DNA of 64,000 nucleotides from Serilophus lunatus (lineage: Eukaryota > Chordata > Aves > Passeriformes > Eurylaimidae): the NCBI GenBank assembly GCA_013399895.1, contig VXBA01005600.1:1222803-1286802 (forward strand). The letters run 5' to 3'. Below the pieces are notes generated by a model. That model made no database searches and had not been told where the DNA came from. It was given only the letters and a program-made list of their open reading frames with translations. The position numbers and the translations under genes are program-made. Shown here piece by piece: positions 11,782-25,900 of this stretch; positions within the stretch are counted from its first letter, which is position 1, and each line of letters starts with the position of its first letter.

Positions 11782-14207
11782 TCAATAGGATGACACACTA
11801 AAAATCTGGAGAAAATATGACACGTCCTGCAAAGCCTTATTCAGAGTTTAAAACTTATCAGCATTAAGTTCATCTGTGCAATCTTTAATTGCTTCCTGTG
11901 TGCATTATGATTTTACTTCTTCTTTTTTTTTCATTCAATAGTCAGGAAGTATAGTGTTTATAGAACAACTGAGGCTTAGGCTTTGAATGAGGACATTGAT
12001 ATTAGACTTCTGCCACATCTACTCCAAAAGGCAGACAGTACCCTGAAATGAAGCAAAATTAAAGTTTGGCCTTCTCTTCTGAATGTGAATTTAAAAGTCT
12101 CTGTTGAGTTGAACAGGAGCAGATCCAGAGGGAAGGAACAGCACTATAGCACTTGAGGGAGTAGATTATGTCAAGCGAAAGGTGAGGGAAGAGAAAACAA
12201 AGTCTCACTAATGCAATGGAAGACTGCTCTGTTGGAACTGTATTCTGCCTCTGAAGCCTGCCAGAAGACCTGAATTCTTACAACAGTGACATAAGTCAAG
12301 AAGGTCTCTGTTTTTCACACTTCAGGCTCTATAAACACCTCAAAACCATACGAGCAAGGAGGCCTAAAGTCTCCTGCATTTCTGAGGACAAAACAGGATT
12401 TGCTCTCTCAGTGTTTCAAGTACACAGATATTTCTGTGGAGACATAGAGAGGAGCTTATTTCACAAAATAAATTATTTCTTGCTTGCAGAAAACTCATTT
12501 AATATAGCAGTAATTGCATAGAAAATCCCACATGGAAATTAGCTACTCTATGCAGGGCTTGGCTAGAGGTCACAAACAAAGCAGAAGGGGAAAACATTGA
12601 TTATGCAACCACAAAGCTATGCTGTGTTGTCAGCTCGACGGAGGTATATTTAACTGGAGCAACACAGCACCATATACGGATAGACAAGCTTGCCTGACTC
12701 TGTGCCCTCTGGGACAAAACACTCTACTGCTCAATAGGGCTATTAAGGCAAAATATTCCTGAATTCATTAAAATTATTGCCCTGAATCTGTTGATATTCC
12801 TGTAAATAACAGGTGCATGCTAGGAACTAGGAGGTAGGGCTACAGGAACCCAAAAGGACTAAAACATGCCAAGCTTCCATGTGAGCTCAGAAGTAGCCAA
12901 GAGAAGAGTGTCTGCATTTCTGCAGTTAGTTGGGAAGCAGATGAACTCTTAACTCTTTGCCCTCCACTATCACCTGTTGCACCAGAACATAAAACATGTT
13001 TTACTTACACCTTGAATAATTTTAGATATTCAGTATGGATTACAGTTCTGTCTCTTTTGGACAACTGCAATTACATGTCATTTCCTCATGGGGAAAAAGC
13101 CACAACCAGCAACTGATTTAGTAATCCATGTGACTCGGGCAGAAGAAAATAGTGCAAAAAGTCCTGAATTCACAGAATATTAAACTTATGAAGGACTGTC
13201 TTTATGTCTGAAGACTAGATTCTTAAAGACCAGTCTGTATAAATGTTGTTTACATGGCTCTTGGCTCAACAGAGGGACCACAAATGTTGTATACTATGGA
13301 GCCACTCAACATAATCTGAAGAGAATATTTCCTTTAGTGCAGCTCCAAAACACCATAAATAGGCATTCCCCCTGCTTCCTTACAAAGATCTCAGACTTGG
13401 CTCAGTAAGACATGTGCTACACTTGAGGGAGAGAATCCCCTTCATTTCTTTCCTATAACTACGACTATGTAATAGAATCAATATTTTAAAAAAGGGACAA
13501 GTCTACATTGTATTCATCTTCTCTGACATCATTCTCTCTAAAGAAAAAGAGACTACAACACTATGCTTAAGTAAATTTCACTCTCTATATGCTTTCAAAG
13601 AAAAGCTAATGCACAACAGGGAAAGAAATAGAATAGCATAGAAATCAAAGGCCTGTTGTAACCACTCTTTGTCCTACTTGCATGGAACACTATGGCTTGA
13701 AAGCCAAGGCAAGCTTTTTCCTTTTCTGTCAAGTGGCTATTGATTTCCACAAATTAACCTATCATGAAAATTTTTTGGGCATATGCTTATAGTAATAAGG
13801 GATATACATGCATGCTTCAGTCTGTTACTGGGACAATATATGCCTATTGCAACTCTTAAGGCCAGAGACTGAGTGCCCATAGCCATTCAAACTAAAGTAT
13901 TGCCTGTTCTTTCTCCATTACTTTCTTTAAATTGCTGTAAAAATTAATTATTCACATGTCAAAATAACACTAATGAACTTGTAACATGAAATTCAATTCC
14001 AGATAAATGTTCCTTCATTTTTAAATAAAAAAAACCACTTTTGTGTATTTTATTTTTCTCTTCCTTCAGGCAACAGTTGAAAACAATTAGCATATAGAAC
14101 ATTTCTTACTCTTCATTCTTGATGTGCAGATCCAATGGACACAGTGAGCACAGGCAACAGTATTTTGTGTTGTTCTCCCTTCTATCTGTCTTTGTAAGTT
14201 GAGTGCT
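11782..14207. other. Intergenic, nothing recognised
   Basis: Single-copy looking, AT-rich sequence. No open frame of note, no repeat signature and no RNA gene seen. Confidence 0.5.
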
Positions 14208-14302
14208 CACAGAACCTTAGGACAGTTTAGGTTTGAAGGGACCTCTTAAAGAACACCTAGTTCCAAACCCACTGCCACAGGCATGAATATCTTTCAGTAC
14301 GT
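14208..14302 (-). mobile_element. Older CR1 3'-end fragment
   Basis: 'cacagaaccttaggacagtt' followed by 'taggtttgaagggacctctt' and 'ctagttccaaacccactgcca' is a diverged reverse-complement CR1 3' end of about 95 bp. It stops where a second CR1 3' end begins (14,303), so this is a truncated copy lying beside a younger one. Confidence 0.65.
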
Positions 14303-15510
14303 CATAGAATCATGGAATGGTTTTAGGTTGAAAGGGGCCTTAATGATCATCCAGTTCCAATCCCCTGCCATGGGCAGTGATGCCTTGCACTAGATCAGTT
14401 TGCTCAGAGTCCCATCCAACCTGGCCTTGAACACTTCCAGGAACGGGGTATTCACAACTTCTCTGGGCAACCTGTTTCATTGTCTCACCATTCTCATGAC
14501 AAATAACATTTTTCTCATGTCCAATCTAAACCTATGTTCTTGTAAAAGGTCTCTTTCTCTGTCTTCCTTATAAGCCTCCTTTAAGTACTGAAAGGCCACA
14601 ATAGGATCCTCCTGGAGCCTTCTCAATGCTGAATAACCTCAACTGTCTCAGCTTGTGTTCACAGAAGAGGTGTTCCATCCCTTTGTTAATTTTTGCAGCC
14701 CTTCTGGTACTGGGGAGCCCAGAACTGGATGCAGCATTCCAGGTGGGGTCTCACAGGAGTGCAGTAGAGGAAGAGTGTTACTGGCCATGCTTCCTCCAGG
14801 ATACAATCAGCTTTCTGGGCTGTGAGCACACACCGACAGCTCATATATAATTTTTCATCCACCAGTATCCTTGAGTCCTTCTCTTCAGGGCTGCTGTCAA
14901 AGGTTCATCACATAGCCTGTACTGCTGGCAGACTACCCCAGCCCAGGGGGAAGATCTCGCACTTGGCTTTGCTCAGGTTCACATGCGCCCAACCCTCAAG
15001 TATGACGAGGTTCCTCTGAAGGGCATCCTTGCCTCCTAGCATATCAAATGTATCATTGAGCTTGGTGTTATCCACAAACTTGCTGAGACTGCACTCAATC
15101 CCATTTCTATGTAGTTAATTAAGATATTAATCAGTATTGATACCAGTACAGACCTTTCCTTGAGTGGCACCACTAATTTCTGGTTTCCATTTGGACACTG
15201 ACTGTAACTCTTGTCCTTTTGATAGTGCTTCCATCCAATCAGTATCTCTCCAACTCAGAGGCAAGAATGTTGTGAGGGACCACATCAAATGCCTTATAAA
15301 AGCCAAGAGAAGTGACATGGATAGGTCTTCCCCTGTTCCCTGGTGCAGTTAATCCACCATTAAAGGCTACAAGATAGTCATGCACAATTGGCCCTTGGTG
15401 AATATTTGCCCTTGGTGAATTCATGCTGGCCATTCCTAATCTAATTTCTGTAAAATGTTCTGCACCTTGTTGATGTTTTAGTTAAGGATATGCTTCTATC
15501 ACTCTAATTT
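14303..15510 (-). mobile_element. CR1 retrotransposon, 3' half with reverse-transcriptase remnants
   Basis: The 3' end is at the left ('catagaatcatggaatggtt'), and the element continues for about 1.2 kb through the C-terminal coding region into the reverse transcriptase. Minus-strand translation near 15,239-15,433 gives GFYKAFDVVPHNILASELER, matching the CR1 RT block around DFSKAFDxVPHxIL. Downstream of it come recognisable but broken versions of the SGVPQGSVLGP block (around 15,150-15,190) and of the FADDTKL catalytic block (around 15,055-15,080), where the second Asp of the DD pair is altered to Asn. Several frameshifts and stops show it is dead. The right boundary is approximate. Confidence 0.85.
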
Positions 15511-16765
15511 AACAAAACTCACGATACTGATGTGTGTAATACCATTTTCTAGACTAATAATTCCTGGAAATGTGGCTTTTATGCAGAAAAATGTTCCAGC
15601 TACAAAAGTTATGGTATCTGGTTATTCACTGTGATGGGAAACTACAGAGGATTCACTGGTTTCCAGCAAGCAGTGTACTGTTAAAATACATAGCATCTAG
15701 TCATAATCTTTGATAGCCAATGAGGGGGAATCAGCAATTCAGAAATGCTGATAAAACTACTAAAACAATCTTATATTTTGAAAATTGAATCCTTGCATAT
15801 ATCGCAATAGAAAAGCTTGTGAAATTTTTATGGGACGGTTACTCCAGCTATGCCAGTGACTGACTAGATTCTGCCTGTGCCTATGATTTCACTAAAACAG
15901 GATAACAACTCACAAAATAAATCTAGACATAAAATTTGGATACTATCATCAGTAAGATGTAAAAATTTTGACAAACCACTGCTCAATGGGTAACTAAGAC
16001 CTAAAGTCCTCTAGTTGAGTACTTTCTGCCATCCAAACAAGGAAGAATTTAAACAGTGAAAACTACATCTTTTTTTAAAACCCACTGGCTTTCTAGCACT
16101 TTGTTGTCTTATTCAGAAAATTTTGCACCCCGTTTGAAATTACCTTAAAGAATGGTGTGTGTCTGGTACCCTCAGGAAGTTGGTTCTGCTGCCACTGCTT
16201 CTGGTTTTTTCCATCATGTGTAACAGCATAATCACTGCTTGTTCTCAGTTCTGTGCTACCTTTTCTCGTTTTCTACCTGCTCCAAATACGAGCTGCAGAT
16301 CTTTTTTGCCTCTGATTCCCCAGCTTTTCATACTTCATGTATGACTATGTAGCTTCCTCATCTTGCTTGTGTATTTATGTCTTTCACTGACCTCTCCTTA
16401 TCCTCCAGTGCTATTTCTTTCTCTGTGAACATTTCCAGAGACATGCACTCTACAACTGTTTGTTAAATATATTTAATAATTGTAACTATGTTCTGCTGCT
16501 GCTTAAACTTTATCTATTTTTAAATATGCTATCACATAGTCCTTCTACAACACAGCTAACTGTAATTTTCATCTAAAATTAAATTTCACTAATGAATAAT
16601 TACCCATAAATAATCAGGGTATTTTGTTGCTGTTCCTCTTGGATGCTTCAATTCAATTATTTATTCCTGAACAAAAGTTTTCTTTGAAAGTTAGCATATG
16701 TCTTAATTACTTCAGCTGTTGTCTTCCTTTCCTCTTCTCTGTCATCATCAGCCATCGCCCAGACA

Positions 16766-17087
16766 TAGGACAATGTTAGGGAAGACAAAGGAAAACAAGG
16801 AAGGGTGTAGGATAGTGCAGTAAAGTGAACAGAACAGAAAGAGAAGGGAAACGACAGACTGAAGGATATGGGGAGAAAATTGTGGAGGGGAGGAACACCA
16901 AAGGAAGACAGGGAAGAATCAGTGTGAAAAAGAGAGCTGAGCATGAAAGGAGAAAAGTAGGAAAAGGAAAGAAAGAGTTGGGGGAAACATTGTAGCTATA
17001 GATAGCATAAAGAGTAGACAATAAGAAAGAACAGGCAAAGTGGAGACAGAAAATTAGATTAATCGAGACGAAAAAAAAAAAAAAAGC
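16766..17087 (+). repeat. Purine-rich low-complexity tract
   Basis: For about 320 bases the + strand is dominated by A and G (repeated gaa, gga and aaag words such as aaggaaagaaagag), ending in a run of about 15 A at about 17,071-17,085. Pyrimidines are scattered rather than clustered. It is not a simple short-unit microsatellite. It may be a decayed GA-rich repeat. The complementary strand makes spurious Ser/Phe/Leu/Pro-rich open frames. Confidence 0.6.
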
Positions 17088-20000
17088 CCTGGGTAGATGA
17101 TCTGTATCAGAAATAAGGGGTGTTTTTAACCAAAATTGGAGATGCATGGTATAATGGGGAACACAACAGACCAGAGTAGGACAATAAACTGAAGAAATAT
17201 TTTAAAATAAATGAGCACAGAGTGACTACAGCAGTTGTGCTGCTGTACACTCTAAATAGGAAAAGAATTGCAAGTTATGAACATTAATCTGGTGTTTCTC
17301 TACAAGTTAAAAGGAAAGCAGGATGCTAAAAGGCATTAGTATAAAACTAAGATGTGATATTACGGTGAGGCTTTTCAAATTCTCCCTGATACCTCTATGT
17401 GCTACAGTACATTGAATAAAGATAATAAAACCAGCAGAGCTCTGCTGTCATCACACAATGATATATGGTAACAGTAAATGTACATTCTACATTCGGGTAT
17501 ATTGCTCCTGATTGCTTTTTTCAGCCTTTTGCCAAGCTGTAGTCTGCCCCATTCTTGCTCAACATTATAAATATTTTTAATGGAGATGGAATACACATCA
17601 AAAGATGTGATATTATTGTTTTATGAGGCACTGGTTAGACCTCATACTTAGTTGGGCTCATTTTGCTACAAAAAGGGTATTATTGTACAACATAATGAAG
17701 TACATGGGACAAGTTCAGCTATTGAGATAATTTCTTATGAGAAACTGCATGTTGGCAGATACACTGATTTCAAGTGAGGCACCCATGTGCATCTGAAGGT
17801 AGAATATTGTCCAACAGAAAGAAAAGTGCAAAGTAGCCAAATGAAAGTCTGAAATTACATTGTCAATTTGACAAAATGCACTTGGTTCTTTTGGTTATTA
17901 CCATCATGCTCATCTTGCCTAAGGGAAAAAGACAGTGACTTGACAGAGGGCACTTGGCAGAAGCGAAGGCTGAAATAATACCATGAATTAATAACATCAG
18001 CTTTGCTGAAGTTGATATTAAAATTGGAACTAGCTCCAACTGTCCTGGGGTTCAAGCACAATTTTCCTCTCATTTTGTCTATTAATTTATCTATCCAACC
18101 AGGAAAAATGACAGTGGCCTAGTTGTTTTAGGGACAGGTGCTAAGTTCCACTTGTAGCATCCCCTCTGAAGATTGTTTTGACAGGAGAATTAACCCCTCT
18201 AGACACATGGCTGTGCTCAGGAAAAGGGATGTCTGGTGTCAATCTCTTTTTCTGGATGGACATGGCACAACAGTTGGGCTCTAAGCACGGTTATGTATCT
18301 GAGCAATAGATAACATTTGCTTGTGAGGGCAGTGCATGCCCTTACAGGCATTTCCTAGCTCCTCCTTGGCAAATGCAGCACGCCAGATGGAACTGTTCCT
18401 TGGGCTGCCAGTTGGACCACCCCGGTTTGTACCAAACAGGATTTTAAAAAACCCAAGGGGATGGAAAAAGTCTAAAAATTAGCAACTAAAAATAAACAGG
18501 AAATGAAGGCAGAACTGTTTTGCATGAAGTGCCATAAGTAAATGAAACAGAATTGTCCAGTTAGAATTATCAAAATTACGAATTTAAGTAAAAACACTGA
18601 ATAGTGAAAATAATGCCAGGGCAGAAGGGAAAGAGCTCTGTTTAAACAAAAAGCCCTGAACGACCACAGCTACAGCAATGCTACAACTAGAACCCCACTT
18701 GAGTGTGCTCAATGCGAGGTAATGGAATGTGTGCAGAAGTATGAGATTTTGAAGGTCTGAAAGGCGTTAACTTTATCAAGTTTCCTGTAACCTCCTTTGG
18801 AATTCCTTACTTGTTGCAGCAGCTGTGGTCTGTAGCTGGAGAACTTTTTGCCTTTAAGTAGCAGCTTTGAGATATTAAGGCTCACACCAAGTACATGGAA
18901 GTTGTATTCTGTGATTTATCCTTCATAAGCATGACCAATTAGATAGAAGAAGGTTACTGCATAATAACAACAACTCTACTAGTTATCTGGGAACAGTTAA
19001 GAGTCAATGCAGATTTTTTTCCTTCCAGATGAATATAAGACGTGTCGGTCTGTAAGGATACATTATTTTCAAAAGACATTATTTAATGGAAATATAAGGC
19101 CAAAGAGAAATATCACCACCTACAATTTCACAGTACCGTCTAAAGCTGAACAATCAGAAGAATCTCTCAAAAAATACAAGGTATGACCCTCTATTGAGTT
19201 AAAAACTAGATGATCTACACATGACCCTTTCCTTCTGTAGGTTCTGGCACTGCAAAGAGCTATGAAATTGCTTTCTGACTATTCTATTTAACAAACAAAA
19301 CGTAACACAGAAAGTAAAGCAGAAACAGATATCATTTACACAATGTATCACGCATGCTAACACTGAGATACTGAGTAAAATACTTCAATATGCAATTCCT
19401 TTTGGTATTCTGCTCATCTGAGACCTCGAGACACCAAAGGCTGTGTTTTACAATTTTGGAGTTTTACACAAATGCAGGCACTGGAGCACTTTCATCATCT
19501 AAACAGTTCCCCATGAAATTTAAACACAGTGAAGCACAATCAAGCATTATCAGATAGCTTATTAAGTAGGATTTGTTGGGATACTTGAACTGTTAACCAA
19601 AACAACACAAGCAGCCCATATTTGTGCAGCAGACCGGGAGTCTTGGAAAGTCTTGCTCTTCTGGAAGGTGAATTCCACTGAGTAACACTTGATTCTGGGA
19701 GGAAGGAGGGGGCTGGAAGGGAAACAACAACAAAACAGTAATGAAAAAAGAGATATTCCTTTCCTGCAGAACATACGGAATGCGAAGCATGCAGGACAGC
19801 AAACTGAAGAAGTATCACTCCAGAGTTCTTTGGATTTGGTGAACTCTCTCTACAGCTAAGGCCAGCAACACAGTCAGAATCTGAGGTGTTTTCATACCAT
19901 CTCTAAGTCACCACTTTTTAAGGTGGCTGTCTCTGAAATGTCCCCATAGAAAAGATCTCTCAGTGACTGTGCTTGTCTACCAAATCTCTTAAGTTAACAG

Positions 20001-21860
20001 GTGAAACAGCACTAGGTCTTTTTTTTTATCCTTTCTCAGTCCCATCACTGCAAGTATAATTTGAAAATTACGTTACATCTTTCTGCTTCATTCTGCCTTA
20101 TGAGTACTAACAACATCTCTGTATTTGGAACTTAAGGTAATGGGTAGACTAATTCAATACAAGACAGGCTGGTTAATAAAGAGGACCACAAAAGACCATT
20201 TAAGAAGGTGAAAGGAAACTGCATCGTGCTTTAGTTGGCAAGGCCATCTTCCTTTCTTTTGCTACTGAAGTATCACTACACTTTAATATTCTAAAGTGAC
20301 AATGCACAGGATGTAGCACAAAGCATTTTGTTGCTGTTTAGTGGGTATGGGTTTTTTATGTTTTTTGCCTTTCAAAGAAAATAATATTGAAGAGTTTTTA
20401 CAGAAAGACCTTAGTGCAGATTTCTAGTTAGAAATTATCCTAACTGAAATCAACAGAGACGTGACAGTTTCAAACATCTGATGAGCCTCCTCTTCTTTAT
20501 GACTGGGGCATGAGCGTGGCCATAAAAGGATCACAGAAAGTCTCATCAGAGAATTTCCATGCCTCAGACATCAAAGACAAAATTCTCTCTCTGCTACAGG
20601 TTTTAATGAAGCTTTGCTATTTTTACTTTTTTAATTGTTAGAGCATGGACACTTCAAAAGTTTTAGAATTTTTAAAATTTTCTGTAAATTTAGTAACCTT
20701 TAATGTCTTCGAGAATCATGGCCTATGTCTTCCTTTCTCAAATCTAAAATTTACATTAAGATCTAAACAACCAATAAGTAAATGGAGCAACCTATTAATT
20801 TAACATTTTTCTTTTTTTTGTAAATAAGATGCAGTATTTACTCATTTAATTAGAATTATTCATAAGACAAACCCGGGAAATCATCATTCTGAATATTATC
20901 TATAGCTCAGCATTCACACCAGAGTTCAACAAGTCTCAATTACTGCCCAGAGATGTTTAATTTCACAATAGAAGGAAGCATGCACTTTCTTCATATAGAA
21001 TAGTACCCTAATAGTATCCTAATAAGTGTTCCTTCTCCACATTTCCTTAGTTTATTTAAAATTGAATATTATTCTATAGACTACTGTAATATGAATTAGA
21101 TGACAAAATCAAATGCAGATTGACACTGTGCTGGGCAACACACAAATACATTTAAAATACACGTGGAAAAATAATTTCCAAGGGGCTTTAAACAAAAGAC
21201 TAGAGTTACAGTGAACTAATTTACATAACAAAGATTCTTAAAATAATTGTAGTGAGCTTCATTATGTGTCTCATTCCAGTGCCATTACTGAAGTAAGTAA
21301 ATTTCCAAAAGCCAGGTGATTCAAACACCATTTCAACTATGTGGAAATAAAATTAATTTTGATGCATATTGTATCAAGAACTCAATATAGCTCCTGCAAA
21401 TAGTGTTCTGTAGCAATACTCCCATTTTTTAGTGTCAACTAAAGTGTTTAGTGAAAACTAATTACCCATTCTCAGTATGAAGCATCGACGGAGTTGGCGG
21501 TAGAATCATCCTTGGGTTGCAGCAATCCTCACCATCTCAGCCAAAATCCACACAGCCAAGGGTGCTGGCTACCTGTAAAACAGTGATATCATCATTTCCA
21601 ATTGTCTCTTTTCTACAGATATGTAAACAAATCAGAGCACCAACCAATATGGCTCTTCGCAAAGCTGTATTTCCACAAACAAAGCAAATTTGAGAACCTG
21701 CAACTCCAGAGTATTTTATATGTTTTGAAAATGTAAAACTCTAACTGTGAAAAAGAAGGAATCTGTACCATTCATTTAAATAGGAATAGTATGGTACAAA
21801 CATGCTTCTGACACATACTGATGCAACACATCCTCATTTCTTTTCCATCAGGACAACAAT

Positions 21861-21900
21861 AAATATTCCACAATGTTTATAAATATTCCACAATGTTTAT
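21861..21900. repeat. Exact 20-bp tandem duplication
   Basis: aaatattccacaatgtttat occurs at 21,861-21,880 and again at 21,881-21,900 without mismatch. It is a small local duplication in AT-rich DNA. Confidence 0.95.
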
Positions 21901-22690
21901 CAATATGCAGACTCATAAAGCACTAAACCTGTATGATAAAGCACAAGATCTCTCCACTTTTGTTGTTACTGAAAGAGTTATTCAGAGCACTTGATATCAA
22001 TGAAAAATGAATGTTTATCACATACAATAATTTAATAATATAAACCACAATGATACAGTTCTTTTCCAATTTGTGGATTGCCATAGACAATGACTATATC
22101 TTACATAGCCAATGAAGCAATGAAACAATATTCTCATTTAAACACTATAGCAAGCTACAGCACAGCCTGGTTAAACAACCTCCTGGAAAGATCTTAGGTT
22201 TGGGAGTGCAAGAAAAATTTCCTATTATAAACAGTACTTAGCACTTAAGAAGTGCTTTGCATTTCCATAATACTCCTCAAAAAAAGCATTTAAGGAGTGT
22301 GAGCATTGTAGAATAAGGTCATTGACACGAACGTCTTTCTCTAAGAAAGATTTAAAAATGCACATTTTCTCAAATAAGAACCAGAATACATTGCAATGGT
22401 TTCTGTTTCAGGGCTAACCAGAAACCACAGCTTCCTCGATTGCCCAAAAGTCAAGTAGTACATGAACCAATCTAATTGTCCTATCAATGCATGACTGAAA
22501 ATGTGACATACTAATGTAATATGAATGAGTATAAAAATAAACATAAGTATGTGAGTAAATAAATACTGTATATGTAGCTAGCTAACATCCTTGCACTCAT
22601 AAGAAAAAAAGTTATCAGCTGAAGTTCAGGTCCAGGAGTGAAGGATCTACATAGTAAGGGGAAGATCAAAACAGAACATGGGGTACTTAC

Positions 22691-22939
22691 TTTAAACTGA
22701 CAGAGGACAGGCTTAGATTGGGTATTGGGAAGAAATCCCTTACTGGGAGGGTGGGGAAGCACTGCAACAGGTCACCCAGAAAAGCAGTGGATGCCCCATC
22801 CCTGACAGTGTTCAAAGTCAGGTTGGATGGGGCTCTGTGCAACCTGAGCTAGTGGAAAGTGTCCCTGCTCATGGTGGCAGGTTGGAACTGGATGATGTTT
22901 AAGGTCCCTTTCATCCAAAAACATTCTATGATTTTATGA
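22691..22939 (+). mobile_element. CR1 3'-end fragment, sense orientation
   Basis: From 'tttaaactgacagaggacagg' through 'ggatgccccatccctgacag', 'caggttggatggggctctg' and 'ggttggaactggatgatg' to the terminal 'attctatgattttatgaa', this is a near-complete CR1 3' terminal 250 bp on the + strand. The last bases show the short terminal repeats (ATTCTATG, ATTTTATG) typical of CR1 instead of a poly(A) tail. It is 5'-truncated. It is the only + strand CR1 found upstream of HHIP. Confidence 0.85.
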
Positions 22940-25900
22940 AATGAAATTCAGGAGAACCTGTTGAATGGGCTCTGGATCAGGACACAATGGAGAAGATGAA
23001 TCATAGCTGAAAGAACCTTGATTTAATGACTCACCTTTCCTTGTCTATTTTATCATTAATTGTTTTCTTTTCATTAGTATTTTTTCAGTGCTACTCTCAT
23101 TTTTTTATTCATAAATTTTTATTTTCTTCAAATAAAAGGATCTTCATTTAGCTCTACTCATCAGTGAGTGAACTGCTTCCTGCTTTGAGAAATGGTTTTA
23201 AAAAATTATAATTAACCCATTTAAATATCCCATTTTTTAGAATTCCATCTCATCCTAATAGCTGTAGGTAGGTGGATCTCAAGATATAGTTGGAATCCTA
23301 TTTGAGAATTCTCTAAATTAAGGACCAATAAGAAAGAAATACAGGACTGTGTATCCATTGAGTTCTTTTTCAAGATGTGTACTGGTTATGTCCTATATGA
23401 CTCTCTTCCTTTAGGAAAGTAGAAAGACAAATAACTTATTATAATTATTGTGTTATCTGCTTGAAATTACAACTTTAACATCATGCTAAAACTAGTATTA
23501 AAATTTTAAATCTTTGTCTCCTATCCAACAATACTAGAAAAATCAGAATTATTACCTGTCCACTCAGCTCTGTCAAAACCATTTCATTCTGTAGACTTCC
23601 AGACTAGTCCATTGATTTCTTGGTACAACAACACTCTCAGGGAACATACAGCTGTCACTTAGAAGTATTTCCCAAAGTTTTGTCTGTACAGATCACCTAC
23701 TCCTGAGACACACAAGTGCCCTTGATGTTAAAGTTCAAACCCTTTGGAAAGCCATGCTTGGCGGAGCGATACACAAGCCTCCCAGAAGAACTGAACGTTT
23801 GGTGTGAGGTTCTATAAAAAAAACCAACATAGATCCAGAGAGAACAGCCCACACAGTCCCTCTGCTCCTTCAAGCTGCCAGAGGCACAAGATTCAAATGT
23901 CCTCAGAGCCTTCCTTCCCTACATGTATTCAGATAAGTTTACCATGAACAGTTCCACAAAAGTACAGCTCCAGCATCTCAGACTTCATATTAGAAAAAAA
24001 TGACTGCTGGAACAAAGAATTCCCTTGTGAACCTCCAACTGATCCTTGAGTTTTCAAACAATGTTGAGTGGCAGTAGAAACTCATTTGACTCCCACACAT
24101 ACTTGACTCATTTGCTAGCAAAATTCAACAACTAGTCCATGACATATGCATTGTCCTGCAAATGGTGGTTTTCCATATTAAGAACCATTAAGTATCATTA
24201 TCCCACTGGATGGGCCTCAAAAAATTGATCCTGATTATCATCCTTTATGAAAGTCAACATTTCGTATCACACTGGTGACCTATACCTACGAGTCTTGTCC
24301 CAAACACAGAAACAGTTGTAACTTTGTATCCCTGGAATGGTATGAGTGTTTTAAATAATCATTTAAGCCCTACTTTAAAAAAATTACACGGGGAGTAGGA
24401 AAGATTAAAAAGCTGGAATAGTGACCACTTTAAATCATTGTTTTTGCCAGAATTAGAACTGAATCTCTGCAGTAAGGGTTAAGTGGAGTCTGTTTACCTC
24501 GTTCAGACAACATGCAGTCTGCAGTGACCATTCCTTGGGAAATTAGGGATTCCCTCACATCTGTAACAAATTACATGAAGCAGTACAGCTCATCCTTAAA
24601 GTTCATTTGATAGTGATTGTAATACATGCCTTAAGGTTAGGATGGAGTGCTTAACTCAATCACTTGATTATACGCAGAATTTCAAATGCTGCAGAAGCCA
24701 GACTGAATACAAAAATTCTGGGATTGAGGACAGCTCACCTGGAGATCAAGGCCGTTATTGTTCATATCCTACCACAGGGAGACCACATTCATAAGGAGAA
24801 CACTACTATCTAACAGGGAAACATGCAATAGACTAGAAGAAGTTTTCTATTAGAGATGTCCAGGAACAGATGGTTCCAGCATCTGCTATTGTGTCTCCTT
24901 TTCCTGGGTAATTTATTTATTTTTTAAAATACAGTCAGTTTTAAGTTCAGTCAAAGTTCATCTGGCATCCACAGCAGTTTATATCTTTATCCAAGGATCT
25001 TCTTTGTTCATACATCTTACAATCAAATGAAAGAAATTATTCACACCTGTGTGTGAACCCACCACCTACTTAGATTTATTTCTCACCAAAGTTAACAGAC
25101 TCTTCATCTCAAGGTTTAGAAGAAGAACTTACACAGTCCAATCTGTCTTTGAAGACCACATTCCTGACAGAATGCTATCAGCCTGCAGAACCAAGGGGTC
25201 CCAAACCCCAATGACTTGACAGTACTCTGTGTGGATAAAGCAGCTTTATGACCACATCCTAAACAACTTAGCCAAACTAGTGCCTACAGTGCATTTTAAT
25301 TACTGTGAATTTAAGCACTGTTTTTTAGTCAAAGGTGCACTGTTGTAAATAATCTAAGATTCATACGCTTGAAATTTGCTGTGCATCGCAGGAATGCGAA
25401 GGGGGCAAGCAGGCCAAACTCAGTGACTTCAGTTACGGGTTCCTGAAAAACACCCTCTGTAAGAATTATCTTTTTTACAGAGTCACCTGCTTTCTCCAGC
25501 TTTTTCTTTACATGACTGGGACTCAGGCTATAGTTTTAATCCTATCCAGACTGATCCCACCCAGTCAGAATTTAGGCTGCTAACACAATGGTCCTAAAGC
25601 CCCTCCAGGGAAATGAGTTAGAAAAAGTAAAGAGAGGGTAAAATTTGTAACCACAGGGCAGTGGAGGCTAAATGGACACTTGGAAAGGATGGCCTGCACA
25701 GAGAAGACAGCCCAGCAGTGCACATGAGCATGTGTGATGCCAGAAACATGAGGCACCAGTATGAACCATTTAACATGGCAAAATGATAGATTTTGAGCAG
25801 GCTGTTAGCAAGTGTCTGAGAAGAGTATCAGGCACACCAGCAGTTTCCCCAAATGCCAGGGCACTGGGTGGTTGTGACATCGATGCTTCAAGGGGTTTTT

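Larger units (their letters stand above)
15511..22690. other. Intergenic, mostly AT-rich
   Basis: No gene or CR1 recognised. It contains the purine-rich tract at 16,766-17,087 and a 20-bp duplication at 21,861-21,900. The long minus-strand open frames near 16,657-17,147 are a by-product of the pyrimidine-rich complement and are not genes. Confidence 0.5.

Noticed and set aside
16657..17147. Minus-strand frames rich in Phe, Ser, Leu and Pro that resemble membrane proteins.
   Set aside because: They are the complement of a purine-rich tract; the composition alone explains them.
21480..21585. Slightly GC-richer stretch with exon-like edges on the minus strand (acceptor-like 'gttttacag').
   Set aside because: Translation shows no recognisable family and there is no matching neighbour exon.
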